Shown here one piece after another: positions 25,552-35,500 of a stretch of DNA of 64,000 nt (position 1 is its first letter; every line of letters starts with the position of its first letter). Source of the stretch: Sphingobacterium thalpophilum (lineage in GTDB: Bacteria > Bacteroidota > Bacteroidia > Sphingobacteriales > Sphingobacteriaceae); assembly GCF_901482695.1 (NCBI RefSeq), contig NZ_LR590484.1:2170001-2234000 (forward strand), in the 5' to 3' direction. A model generated the notes under the pieces. The model was not told the DNA's origin. It searched no databases and saw nothing but the letters and a program-made list of their open reading frames with translations. A program made the position numbers and the translations under genes.

Positions 25552-28500
25552 TTATTTTACTTCAATTAACTGATTCGATTTCGCATAGTACAGGTAGGCC
25601 TTAACATTGCGATAGCCCAGATTCTCCAGATTCTTTTTGTAGTTGTCTACTTGATATTTGTGGCCGACGTAGTCCGTCTGCGTGAACTTAAAATCGAGCA
25701 CGATGGTCTCTTCCTTGGAAGTAAAGACTTTGTCCGGCCGGATGGTCTCACCTTCGGAGGTAATAATGCTGGCTTCATTCCAGATTTTATACTTTCCGGT
25801 GAGCCAACCGTTGATGATCGGGTGATGCCAGATCTGGTTGATCTCCTGCATCAGGAAAGGTTCGTCCTCTTTCGAGAGGACACCCGCCTGAATGAATTGA
25901 TGCACGAGTTTGGGGATGTCCTTCTCTTTGGAGATCTGAGACATAATCTCATGTGCCAATATACCATACTGAGCTGCTTTTTCAAGCATCATAATGTCAT
26001 TGACACTGCGGGTACTGGATTTTTCCAGTGCCATTTCCAGTGCTCTGGAAATCGGATAGGATTCCAACGACACAATCTGCTCGTCGGCGCTGTCTTTTTT
26101 TTCGCGCCTGATGACCTGATCGATATGAAGCGCCGCGTCGGTCAGGGGAAAGGGAGATTCAGGAGAGTCGAGTACCTGGTACAATATATCGCTGATATAC
26201 TCATTTTTGAGGTCGTAACCTGTGATTTCTCCCGTTTTTTTGTCCACCGATTCTTTAAACGCCGGGGCAGTAATATAGAGGTGCTCAACCGCGCGCGTGG
26301 TGGCCACATAAAATGTATTGAGTGCATCCATATAGTTGAATAACATCTCCTCAAAATACTGTTTGAAAAACAGGGATTTGCCGACTGTGGATGTATACTT
26401 TATCGGGATTTTGCCCAACTGCGCAAAAGGTGTATCCCATGTGTCGATCCAGAAGTCCCCATTAATCATTCCGTCCAGATCCCAGGAGCAAAAGGGCAGC
26501 ATGACGACATCATAAGCAAGTCCCTTGGATTTGTGTATGGTACTTACCTCGATGGCGTTGATGTCACCATTAGAGGGTAGAACAGCACGGTTTCCATCTT
26601 CTTCCCAGAATTCCAGGAACTGGACAATTCCGCGCTCGCCGTTGGCTGAAAATGCTGAAATCATATCCTTGAATGCCAGAAGGTAGGGGAGGTGTATGTT
26701 GTGGGCTGAGGTGAGTCCATAGATTTCAATGAGCTTTTCGATCAAGTGCACCAGCGGTTGTTTTTGCCAACTTTCCCAGGAATCAATCAGAGGCTGAGGC
26801 AGAAAACCGTCCAGCGCCCGGATGTCGTTGGCGGCAAATCTCAGCCAGGCCTCCTGTGGCAGTACCTTTTGCTGAATGGCCTGGTACAGGTAGACCATTT
26901 TTGCTTTATGGATGCTATGCTTGTCTGAGTTATATACCAGCGCCTTCAGCGTTTCGACCAGCAGGAGCACCGCATCGTTGCTGGCCAGCGACAGGGCATC
27001 ACCAGATATCACTTCCAGCGATAGCTGATGCTCTTTTTTGAAATCCATCAGCTTTTGGATCACCAGTCTGGCCTGGGCGTTGCTACGCACGAGGATACCG
27101 ATCTGCCCAGCCTCGTATCGTTGCGTCAGAAGCCATTCCCTTATTTTTTCGCAGAGCATCTGCAGGGATTGCTCCACGACCTGGTTTCTGCGGTAGCGGC
27201 CATCGGCCACCGGAAGGTATGCGATTTCGATGGAGCCCAGTTTATCGGTCTGGTTTTTCTTGTGTTCCGGTATTTCCTGCTGACTGTTTTGATAAGCCTG
27301 TACGAGCATGCTGTCATTGCCTGAGCTGTTCCACCAGTCCTTGCCAGCCTGGTCTAGGCTCTCATATACTTTTTCGTTGAGCAACCGCTGCAGCTGTCCG
27401 GGAATCGTGCTGAACAGGTAATTGTTGAGCGTAATGATGTTCGGCAGGCTTCTGAAATTTGTATCGAGGCTGCCATTTTCAACAATGGCAGATTTGGTCT
27501 GCTCGGCGAGGTGAAAAGCCGCGCCGATTTGCTGTTCGACCTGCTGCAGCAAAATCCGCCAGTCCCCATTGCGCCAGCGGTAGATACTCTGTTTGACATC
27601 GCCGACGATCAGGTGCTCACTTAGGCTGCCTGTGGCATCAGCAAGAGCGTTGATCAATAGAGGACTGTAGTTTTTCCACTGGATACGGGAGGTATCCTGA
27701 AACTCATCAAACAGAAAGTAATTAAAGCGGTTTCCAATTTTCTCCCAGATAAAGGTGGGGTCGCTGTTTTCGTCAAGGCCGAGTTTGTTCAATAATAGCT
27801 GAGAGTCTGAAATAAGCTGGGCACCGTTGTCCTTGCGCCATTGGGTCAGTAGATCGCTCATCTCTTTAAGCAGACGTAAGTAATAGAGGTTGTTCTGTAC
27901 AGCTTGGTAGGCGATAAATGCAGGCAGGCTTTCCTGTAAAGTCTGAAAAGACTGCAGAATCGGAGTGAAGGCTGCCATCAGGTCATAACGGACATTTTTG
28001 TCGCTGTCGGTAAACTCATTTTCGTTGTCGATTAACTGTACATATTTATCTAAGAGCTTGGCGATTTCCGAAGCACTGAGTTTATCCACATTCTTGTTGA
28101 CCTTACTGGCTGAGAAGAGCTTATTGCGCGATTTTCCTTTAAGTTCACTTTCTGTTAGGTTAAACTTTTTGCAGGTTTCCCCAAACGTTTCGATACTCAA
28201 GGATAGAGCTTCAGTGTATGCACGTATCTTCTGGTCGATCTCCTGATTCAGCAGATTGAAAACTTCCCTGGGATTGGCGGAGTTGATATATCCATCAAAT
28301 TCCTGAAAGTTTTCGGAGAAGATCAGACTGGCCAGTCCCATTAACTGTTGGCGATAGTTCCAGTTTTCGTTTTTCGCTATCTTTTTCTCCGCGTAGGCGA
28401 TGATCCAATCCAGAAGATCGGGGCGTTCGTCCAGGAGCTGGTTGAGCATGATGGTCAGATCCTTTTTCACTTTGTTGACATTCATCTCAATTTTATATGC

Positions 28501-28902
28501 GGCGTCCAGATTGAGCTCATAGGTAAACGCGCGGATCACTTTTTGGGAGAATCCGTCAATCGTGCTGATCGTAAAATGGCTATAATCATGTAATATCCGA
28601 CGGTATACACGAAATGATTTTTCCTGGATCAAGTATGAGTTCCAGTCTGGGTACTGCTGCAAGAGAAGCTTTCTGAAATCTTCGATTTTAGCCGATGTGT
28701 CTCCCGTCGCCAGACCGTGGAGAACCGAGAGGATGCGTTCTTTCATTTCGGCGGTAGCCTTATTGGTAAAGGTGACGGCGAGAATCTCCCTGTAGCTATT
28801 TTCATTGGATAGCAATAAGCTCAGGTAATGCAAGGTTAAGCTAAAAGTTTTTCCCGAACCAGCCGAAGCTTTTAGTATTTTTAATGGCGCGACAGATTTC
28901 AT
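25552..28902 (-). CDS. AddA-like UvrD-family helicase/nuclease
   Basis: 1116 residues from the ATG at 28902. All SF1A helicase motifs are visible: ASAGSGKTF (Walker A, residue 11 on), TFTNKATAEMKERI, DEFQDTSRIQW (motif II), VGDVKQSIYRWR (III), LDTNFRSLPNI (IV), STIHKSKGLAYDVVMLPF (V) and FYVATTRAVEHLYI (VI). The C-terminus has a second RecB-like nuclease core, IRPDKVF...IVLDFKFT. The open frame continues upstream to 29070 into the promoter region of the divergent lipoprotein gene; the 56 extra residues are not homologous in character and are rejected. With the AddB-like protein it would resect broken DNA ends. Confidence 0.92.
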   Translation of the reverse strand: MKSVAPLKILKASAGSGKTFSLTLHYLSLLLSNENSYREILAVTFTNKATAEMKERILSVLHGLATGDTSAKIEDFRKLLLQQYPDWNSYLIQEKSFRVYRRILHDYSHFTISTIDGFSQKVIRAFTYELNLDAAYKIEMNVNKVKKDLTIMLNQLLDERPDLLDWIIAYAEKKIAKNENWNYRQQLMGLASLIFSENFQEFDGYINSANPREVFNLLNQEIDQKIRAYTEALSLSIETFGETCKKFNLTESELKGKSRNKLFSASKVNKNVDKLSASEIAKLLDKYVQLIDNENEFTDSDKNVRYDLMAAFTPILQSFQTLQESLPAFIAYQAVQNNLYYLRLLKEMSDLLTQWRKDNGAQLISDSQLLLNKLGLDENSDPTFIWEKIGNRFNYFLFDEFQDTSRIQWKNYSPLLINALADATGSLSEHLIVGDVKQSIYRWRNGDWRILLQQVEQQIGAAFHLAEQTKSAIVENGSLDTNFRSLPNIITLNNYLFSTIPGQLQRLLNEKVYESLDQAGKDWWNSSGNDSMLVQAYQNSQQEIPEHKKNQTDKLGSIEIAYLPVADGRYRRNQVVEQSLQMLCEKIREWLLTQRYEAGQIGILVRSNAQARLVIQKLMDFKKEHQLSLEVISGDALSLASNDAVLLLVETLKALVYNSDKHSIHKAKMVYLYQAIQQKVLPQEAWLRFAANDIRALDGFLPQPLIDSWESWQKQPLVHLIEKLIEIYGLTSAHNIHLPYLLAFKDMISAFSANGERGIVQFLEFWEEDGNRAVLPSNGDINAIEVSTIHKSKGLAYDVVMLPFCSWDLDGMINGDFWIDTWDTPFAQLGKIPIKYTSTVGKSLFFKQYFEEMLFNYMDALNTFYVATTRAVEHLYITAPAFKESVDKKTGEITGYDLKNEYISDILYQVLDSPESPFPLTDAALHIDQVIRREKKDSADEQIVSLESYPISRALEMALEKSSTRSVNDIMMLEKAAQYGILAHEIMSQISKEKDIPKLVHQFIQAGVLSKEDEPFLMQEINQIWHHPIINGWLTGKYKIWNEASIITSEGETIRPDKVFTSKEETIVLDFKFTQTDYVGHKYQVDNYKKNLENLGYRNVKAYLYYAKSNQLIEVK

Positions 28903-28974
28903 GGAATGAAGGTAGAAAGTAAAAAGTGAATTGGCAAAAATGGGCGCTATAATTTTATTTTGGAAAAATATATT

Positions 28975-28982
28975 TAAATTTG
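28975..28982 (+). promoter_or_regulatory. -7 promoter box of the lipoprotein gene
   Basis: TAAATTTG fits TAnnTTTG, 31 bases before the ATG at 29014, in the AT-rich divergent region between the AddA-like gene and the lipoprotein gene. Confidence 0.4.
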
Positions 28983-29013
28983 TTTCTGATTTGTTAACCG
29001 AAAATACCGTTTT

Positions 29014-29937
29014 ATGAAATACTTTGTTTATATCCTCCTGTTCGGCAGTCTGTTTATTTATTCCTGTCAAAAAGATAAGAATGGAAAAGGAGATAGCAGA
29101 CTCGTATTATTAAAAGTTGCGCAGCAATCTGGCCAGAGTTTTAAACAAACTACCTATGCATTTCAATATGACGACCAAGGACGTCTTATAAAATTAAATG
29201 ATGAGCTCTTTCATTATGGAGCAAACGGACGAGTTGATTATTCACGTATCGCTTTCAAAGGCCAAATGAACGGAATGAACTCGGAAAGAATCGTCCGCTT
29301 AAGTTACCATTGGGATGAACAAAGGCGTCTTACGCGTGTTGTGCTCGACAGCCTGTACATTAAGCAGTCACCCATGAGCGGAGGGGTGAGCAGTACGGGA
29401 ACTGAATCACTACTTAAAGGTATTGTATTGAGCACATATTCTTATGCTTCGGGTTTGTCTGTGCCAACAAAGATTATCTTCAGAAAGTGGAAGATCCCGT
29501 ATCAGGAAATTGAACGTGAGGAGGAGGTGACGTATGTGTACCAAGGCGATAATATACAGCAATCTAAAGGCTTTTTATCCGTCACCTCATTTCCCGATAT
29601 TCCGGCGAATTATACGCTCAATCTGACAGCTTTTCAATTTTATCAATATGCTACTACAGTAAATCCGCTTCATCCTATTTATAGACAAATGGGGTTTAAT
29701 CCGGTCGATATCAATCAGGCGGTTTCTAAAAATCTTCCAAATGCTTTTTTTGGCAGTCTGGTTGAAGGCTGGTCGGAGAGCGAAGCCCAGCCGGACTGGA
29801 CAAAGAAAACGGATGTCAACCTTACATTGGATGCCGGCGGAAAAGCTACTGCGATGGATTATGTGCTGAAAGGTGATTTTGAGGAGCTTAAGAATGTCAC
29901 TTTTGGTGCACTTTCATTAAATTATGTTTACGAATAA
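29014..29937 (+). CDS. Hypothetical lipoprotein with YD-repeat-like stretch
   Basis: 307 residues. A signal peptide with a lipobox (FIYSC, Cys18) marks an envelope lipoprotein. The body has a pattern of YAFQYDDQGRLIKL and LSYHWDEQRRLTRV, short elements reminiscent of the beta-strand repeats in DUF4595/RHS-like Bacteroidota lipoproteins. No enzymatic motif is seen. The gene is single, divergent from the nuclease-helicase pair, and followed closely by the rpsP promoter. Function unknown. Confidence 0.75.
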   Translation: MKYFVYILLFGSLFIYSCQKDKNGKGDSRLVLLKVAQQSGQSFKQTTYAFQYDDQGRLIKLNDELFHYGANGRVDYSRIAFKGQMNGMNSERIVRLSYHWDEQRRLTRVVLDSLYIKQSPMSGGVSSTGTESLLKGIVLSTYSYASGLSVPTKIIFRKWKIPYQEIEREEEVTYVYQGDNIQQSKGFLSVTSFPDIPANYTLNLTAFQFYQYATTVNPLHPIYRQMGFNPVDINQAVSKNLPNAFFGSLVEGWSESEAQPDWTKKTDVNLTLDAGGKATAMDYVLKGDFEELKNVTFGALSLNYVYE

Positions 29938-29948
29938 AAAAAAATCAC

Positions 29949-29984
29949 TATCTTTGCGTCCCCTCTAGCATGAAGCTCGGGGGA
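29949..29984 (+). promoter_or_regulatory. rpsP promoter box and leader hairpin
   Basis: TATCTTTG (29949-29956) is a perfect -7 box 11 bases after the upstream stop codon. Just behind it TCCCCT (29959-29964) and AGC (29967-29969) can pair with GCT and GGGGGA (29975-29984), a 9-bp hairpin with loop ATGAA, at the very 5' end of the rpsP leader. If transcription starts inside the left arm the hairpin would not form, so only the box is well supported. Confidence 0.5.
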
Positions 29985-30014
29985 TATGTTGAATACATAA
30001 AATAAAATTACAAA

Positions 30015-30536
30015 ATGGCAACTAAAATCAGATTGCAAAGACACGGTAAAAAAGGACGTCCTTTTTACCATGTAGTCGTAGCGGATTCTCGCGCTCCTCG
30101 TGACGGTAAATTCATCGAACGTATTGGTTCTTACAACCCAAACACAAATCCTGCAACTATCGTTCTGGATTTTGAGAAAGCTTTGGATTGGATGAATAAA
30201 GGTGCACAACCTACTGATACTGCACGTGCTATCCTTTCTTACAAAGGTGTTCTTTACAAAAAACACTTGCAAGGTGGTGTAAAAAAAGGTGCTTTTGATG
30301 AAGCTGCTGCTGAAGCTAAATTCAATGCTTGGGTTGAAGCTCAGGAAGCTAGAATCTCTGGTAAAAAAGATGGTTTAGCTCAATCTAAAGCAGAAGTGAA
30401 GAAAGCTGCTTTGGCTGCTGAAGCAAAGAAAAAAGAAGAAATTGCTGCTGCTGTAGCTGCTAAAAATGCTCCTGTAGCAGAAGAGCCTGCGGCAGAGGAA
30501 GCTGAAGCTCCAGCATCAGAAGAAACTGAAGGTTAA
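30015..30536 (+). CDS. rpsP: 30S ribosomal protein S16
   Basis: Small-subunit ribosomal protein. The first 80 residues are canonical S16 ([33 protein letters not shown]). The remaining 90 are an extension rich in Ala, Lys and Glu ([20 protein letters not shown]..., then Pro/Glu), as often seen in Bacteroidota but about twice the length of S16 in proteobacteria. Codon use is strongly biased to a few codons (GCT, AAA, GAA, GGT), unlike the neighbours, which fits very high expression. It starts behind a perfect -7 box and a terminator separates it from rimM. Confidence 0.97.
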   Translation: MATKIRLQRHGKKGRPFYHVVVADSRAPRDGKFIERIGSYNPNTNPATIVLDFEKALDWMNKGAQPTDTARAILSYKGVLYKKHLQGGVKKGAFDEAAAEAKFNAWVEAQEARISGKKDGLAQSKAEVKKAALAAEAKKKEEIAAAVAAKNAPVAEEPAAEEAEAPASEETEG

Positions 30537-30557
30537 TTCTTTCATAAAGTATTCGAG

Positions 30558-30589
30558 AAAGCCGACTCAATCCTGAGCCGGCTTTTTTT
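30558..30589 (+). terminator. Intrinsic terminator between rpsP and rimM
   Basis: AAAGCCG-A-CTCA, loop ATCC, TGAG-C-CGGCTTT with a following T-run (30583-30589). One internal mismatch. Partial read-through would let rimM be made at a lower level than S16; alternatively rimM has its own promoter. Confidence 0.85.
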
Positions 30590-30608
30590 ACTCATATTAA
30601 ATACGCTA

Positions 30609-31133
30609 ATGACTGTAGATCAAAGTTTTTATATTGGCTATATCAGCAAGACGCGTGGTCTCAAAGGTGAGATGCAGCTGTTTTTCGAATTTGAAGACTA
30701 CGAAATTCTGGATATGGATGTCCTTTTTTTGGAAGTGAACAAAAAGCTTGTTCCGTATTTTATCGACACGATAAAATTGCAGAAAAATAGTACAGCATAT
30801 GTAACATTCGAAGATGTCGACCATATTGACAAAGCGCAGCCTCTCGTTCGTAAGAAGGTATATCTACCCAATGAAAAGATGCCAGAGCGTGATCCGGATG
30901 ATTTTCGATATACGGACTTAATCGGCTTTTTGGTGATAGACGAAAATCATGGTGAACTGGGCGAAATTATTGACGTACAGGAATTTCCACAGCAGTTTGT
31001 CGCTACCGTAGATATGGACGGTAAGGAACTGATGTTTCCGTTGTCTGATGATCTCATTTTGGGGATAGATGGGGAGGAAGAAATTATAGAGGTCAACCTG
31101 CCGGAAGGGTTAATCGATCTGTACAACGAATAG
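30609..31133 (+). CDS. rimM: Ribosome maturation factor RimM
   Basis: 174-residue cytoplasmic factor that binds S19 in the 30S head during assembly. N-terminal RimM barrel (YIGYISKTRGLKGEMQLFF) and C-terminal PRC-barrel (DLIGFLVIDENHGELGEIIDV, MFPLSDDLI) are both visible. In many bacteria rimM is followed by trmD and rplS; here it is followed by a SAM riboswitch and metF. The gene sits behind rpsP with an intrinsic terminator in between. Confidence 0.95.
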   Translation: MTVDQSFYIGYISKTRGLKGEMQLFFEFEDYEILDMDVLFLEVNKKLVPYFIDTIKLQKNSTAYVTFEDVDHIDKAQPLVRKKVYLPNEKMPERDPDDFRYTDLIGFLVIDENHGELGEIIDVQEFPQQFVATVDMDGKELMFPLSDDLILGIDGEEEIIEVNLPEGLIDLYNE

Positions 31134-31228
31134 AGCAGTAGCGGATTGCACTGTCGACTTTGTTGCTATTTTTTATGGATTTTCGAAAAATAGTTTTGTG
31201 TTTTGATTTTTTAAAACGATATTAGCAT

Positions 31229-31331
31229 CGCTTATAGAGAAAGGCCGAGGGACTAGACCCAATGAAGCCTTAGCAACCTGTATTATTCAAGGTGCTAAAT
31301 TCTACCCTACTCCATGTGGGAAAGATAAGTT
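31229..31331 (+). promoter_or_regulatory. SAM-I riboswitch (S-box) upstream of metF
   Basis: All conserved S-box blocks are present in order: CTTAT (P1 5' strand, 31231), AGAGAAAGGCCGAGGGACT, GACCCAATGAAGCC, TTAGCAACC, AAGGTGCTAAATTCTACC and GGGAAAGATAAG (P1 3' strand, 31325-31329). The P1 arms CTTAT and ATAAG are complementary. The aptamer binds S-adenosylmethionine and would lower metF expression when it is plentiful. Downstream, TTACAT-GC-CGA (31330) can pair with TCGATGTAA (31365-31373), but no T-run follows, so control of translation start is more likely than termination. Confidence 0.93.
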
Positions 31332-31401
31332 ACATGCCGATAAATACTCCCGGATCCGTGCGTTTCGATGTAAGCCAACCAAAACTAAAAACAGATTTTT
31401 A

Positions 31402-32358
31402 ATGAAGATTATCGACCATATCCAGAACGCAAAAGGAAAGACACTGTTTTCTTTTGAGCTATTACCTCCGGCAAAAGGCCAAGGAATCCAGAGTATTTTT
31501 AAAACGATGGATGAGCTGATGGAATTCAAGCCACCTTTTATTGACGTCACTTATCATCGGGAGGATTATATCTACAAAGAACATGCTAGTGGCCTGCTGG
31601 AGAGAGTCTCTTATCGCAAACGTCCCGGCACAGTGGCCATATGTGCGGCCATTATGAACAAATATAAGGTGGACGCTGTTCCGCATCTGATCTGTGGTGG
31701 TTTCACAAAAGAAGAGACCGAAAATGCGCTGATCGACCTCAATTTTCTGGGTATAGATAATGTTTTGGTACTCCGGGGCGATGCGCGCAAAGGGGATGCA
31801 GACTTTATACCGACTGAAGGCGGACACGCTTTTGCCACCGATTTGTTGCAGCAGGTGGTGGATATGAATAAGGGCAAATATCTCCACGAGGATATCGTGA
31901 CCTCCGAAAAGACCGATTTCTGTATCGGTGTGGCCGGATATCCCGAGAAACATTTTGAATCTCCCAACTTTAATACCGACTTTAAGTACCTGAAACAGAA
32001 AATTGATATGGGTGCCGAGTTTATCGTTACCCAGATGTTTTTTAACGTTGATAAGTATAAAGAATTTGTGATCAAATGCCGGGATAATGGCATTCATGTA
32101 CCTATTATTCCGGGCCTCAAGCCGTTGACCACCAAAAAGCAGCTAGTTACCCTGCCCCGCATTTTCCATTTGGACATTCCCGAAGAACTGAGTGATGCGG
32201 TTGCGGCCTGTAAAACAAATGCTGATGTCAGACAGGTAGGCGAGGAATGGCTGGTGCAGCAGTGCCAGGAACTGATTAAATTTGGCGCCCCAGTGCTGCA
32301 TTTCTACACCATGAGTAATCCCGGACCGACAAAGAAAATTGTAGAAAAGCTGGCTTAA
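31402..32358 (+). CDS. metF: Methylenetetrahydrofolate reductase
   Basis: 318-residue FAD enzyme that reduces 5,10-methylene-THF to 5-methyl-THF, the methyl donor for methionine synthesis. Family motifs: FSFELLPPAKGQG at the N-terminus, DVTYH, VDAVPHLICGGFTKEE, NVLVLRGDARKGD, GVAGYPEKH, and the FAD-site stretch GAEFIVTQMFFNVDKY. Length is normal. Control by the SAM-I riboswitch directly upstream closes the logic: high SAM shuts off methyl supply. Methionine synthase is not in the window. Confidence 0.97.
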   Translation: MKIIDHIQNAKGKTLFSFELLPPAKGQGIQSIFKTMDELMEFKPPFIDVTYHREDYIYKEHASGLLERVSYRKRPGTVAICAAIMNKYKVDAVPHLICGGFTKEETENALIDLNFLGIDNVLVLRGDARKGDADFIPTEGGHAFATDLLQQVVDMNKGKYLHEDIVTSEKTDFCIGVAGYPEKHFESPNFNTDFKYLKQKIDMGAEFIVTQMFFNVDKYKEFVIKCRDNGIHVPIIPGLKPLTTKKQLVTLPRIFHLDIPEELSDAVAACKTNADVRQVGEEWLVQQCQELIKFGAPVLHFYTMSNPGPTKKIVEKLA

Positions 32359-32511
32359 TTCTGGTAGCGACAGGTTGCTAAGCTATCTACCAGGTGCCTT
32401 CGCCGGTGGTCTATGCTGTTAAATTGTGTTAATTAACACTTTTAACTCGAGATTACTTGATAATTTACGTACCGAAAAAGGAGTATAAAATTTTGAACCA
32501 ATTGACACCTT

Positions 32512-35500
32512 ATGACGTACAATAGATTAAACTCGATCTTCGGCTGTGCCTGTGGCCTTGTTGCTACATTTGTCTATATCGCAACGGCCGAAAAAACGGT
32601 AAGCTGGTGGGACTGCGGTGAATTTATTGCCTGTGCTTACAAGCTTGAAATAGCCCATCAGCCCGGAGCACCGCTCTTCCTTCTCATCCAGAACATATTT
32701 TCAAACTTGGCACTAGGCAACGCTGGCAAAATCGCCTACTGGATGAACATCGGTTCGGCATGCTGTAGCGGCCTGACTGTGGCATTTTTGTTCTGGACAA
32801 TAACTGCTTTGGTGAAGAAAGTGCTCAAGCGGGCAGAGCAGGCACCCTTGGCTTACTTTGCACAAGTTTTTGGAGCTGGGGCTATCGGAGCTATGGCTTT
32901 CAGTTTCAGTGATACGTTTTGGTACTCGGCTGTTGAATCTGAGGTATATGCCATGTCTTCATTATGTACGGCAGTGGTCTTCTGGGCGATACTCAAGTGG
33001 GAAGTGCGTGCCGATCAGGCCGGAAGTGACCGTTGGCTGATTTTTATCGCTTTTGTGATGGGGCTGTCGATCGGAGTCCACCTGTTAAATCTGCTGGCTA
33101 TTCCAGCCATCGCCATGGTCATCTACTTTAGGAGGGCCAAAGAAATTAGCCCGAAAGGTATTTTTAAGGCCTTGGTGATAGGCATTCTGGCTTTGGGGAT
33201 GATCCTTTGGGGTGTGATCCAATGGCTGGTGGGCATCGCTTCAAAGTTAGATCTCCTGTTTGTGAACTCACTGGGATTGGGCTTTGGCTCGGGCATTTCC
33301 TTTCTCTGTATTCTATTGATCACAGGTTTGGTATATGGTCTGTATTATTCACATAAGAGAAAAAAATATACCTTAAATACCACCATATTGGCCCTGTGCT
33401 TCGTGCTGTTTGGGTATAGTTCCTATACGATGGTCCTGATCCGGGGCAAAGCGAACCCATCGCTGAACAATAATGCACCAGACAATGTCTTTTCTTTTTT
33501 AGGTTATCTGGAACGGGAGCAGTATGTCAAGGAACCGCTGCTAAAAGGTCCATACTATGATTCCCAGGTAGTCGCTGTCAAAAACAGGACGGGCTATCGG
33601 AAAGATGAGTCCAACTATAGCCCGTTTACACGGATAGACAAATATGAATACGACCGGGAAACTTTCTTCCCCCGCATCTATAGCCAAGATGCCAGCCATA
33701 GGGCGTATTACCGCAGTTATCTTCAGCTGAAAGAGGGCGAAAAACCACAGTTTTCGGATAATTTTAAGTTTTTCTTCAACTTCCAGCTGGGAGAAATGTA
33801 TGCCAGATACTTTTTATGGAATTTTGTGGGCAGACAAAACGATAAGCAGGGATATGGAACTTATACGGAGGGAAACTGGCTATCTGGCATCAAAGCTGTG
33901 GATCAGTGGCGTCTGGGAGGGCAGTACCATCTTCCAAAGTCACAGGAGCATGACCCCAGCCGAAATACCTATTTTTTCTTGCCTTTGCTGCTCGGAATAG
34001 CAGGAGCCGTCTGGCTATACCGAAATAATAAGGCGTATACGTTGGTGCTTACGTTGTTATTTATGTTTACAGGCCTTGCGATCGTCGTTTATCTCAACCA
34101 GACGCCGTTGCAGCCGCGGGAACGCGATTATGCGTATGCAGGGTCATTTTATGTATTTGCCATCTGGATCGGTCTGGGTTTAATTGCCATAGTACGTTTT
34201 CTGAAGCGTTTTGCGCAGATGCGTTTTGCGCTGATCACAGGTTTATCTTTTGCTTTATTGGCTGGCCCTGTGATCATGGCTTATCAAAACTGGGATGATC
34301 ACAACCGCTCAGAAAAATCGCTGGCGCGGGACGTGGCACGCAACTATCTGGAGAGCTGCGAGCCTAACGCCATTTTGTTTACCTATGGCGATCACGATAC
34401 TTTTCCGCTATGGTATCTGCAGGAAGTGGAAGGTGTACGCAGGGATGTACGCATCGTCGTGCTGAGCTACCTGAGCGGAGACTGGTATATGCAGCAGGCA
34501 AAAAAGTCCACCTATCAGGCTGCCGGTCTTCCGCTGACGATTCCTGCGGAGAAAACGAAGAAGGGCGTCCGCGACTACATTCCTTTTATCGACCGGCAAC
34601 TGACGGAAGCTGTGGATGTCAGCCAGCTGCTGCAGTTTGTCACTTCAGACGATTCGGCTTACCAAGTGCAGCTGGCCTCCGGAGAGCTGGCTAACTATTT
34701 TCCTGCCAAAAAACTGCGGCTGACGGTTGATAAGCAGGCCGTACTTCAGAACAAAGCAGTTCCCACAGCGTTCGAACAGGCCATTTTACCAGCCATGGAG
34801 TGGGAAATTCCCACGGATTACTTGAGCAGATCAGAGCTCACCTTACTTTCCGTACTGGAAAATAACCATTGGGACAGACCGATTTATTTTTCTAATATGC
34901 TTCCCGGCGACAGCAAGTTGGGATTGGATAAGTATCTTGTGAATGAGGGGTTTGTGTCGAGATTGATGCCTGTCGCAGCGGCAGATAACGACCGGGAGAG
35001 CGGGACCACCAGTCAATTGGTGAATGTCGATGCGCTTTATCATAATATCATGAATACCTACCGCTGGGGGAATAGTAAAAATGCCAGCTATTTGGACACA
35101 GATTCTTTCCGTTTTGCCAGCATGTACGCCAGAGATATTTTTGGAAAAACGGCCCGCTTACTTTTAGCAAAAGGGCGGGTAAAGGCCGCCGGGGAGGTGG
35201 CTAAGAAAGCCTATGATCAGTTGCCAGACCGGGTGTATGCCATGTCTGACGCCATAAATTATGCCGATATTATTGATAGCTTGTACCGTTCGGGGCAGCA
35301 TCAGCTAGCGGGAAAGATGCTTGACCGCAATCTGGACTATGTCGCCGACAATATGGAATATCTGCATCAGCTACAGATGGAGAAAAAGAACTTGAGCTTT
35401 GAATGGAACGACATCCAGACGGGAGTGGATTCTGTGGACCGCTACCGGGATATTTTGCTTGAAGCAAATGATGCGGACCGGCTGGCACGGGTTGAGGCAC

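Noticed and set aside
28903-29070. 56-residue N-terminal extension of the AddA-like helicase
   Set aside because: It would overlap the divergent lipoprotein gene and its -7 box; the Walker A motif stands at the usual distance from the ATG at 28902.
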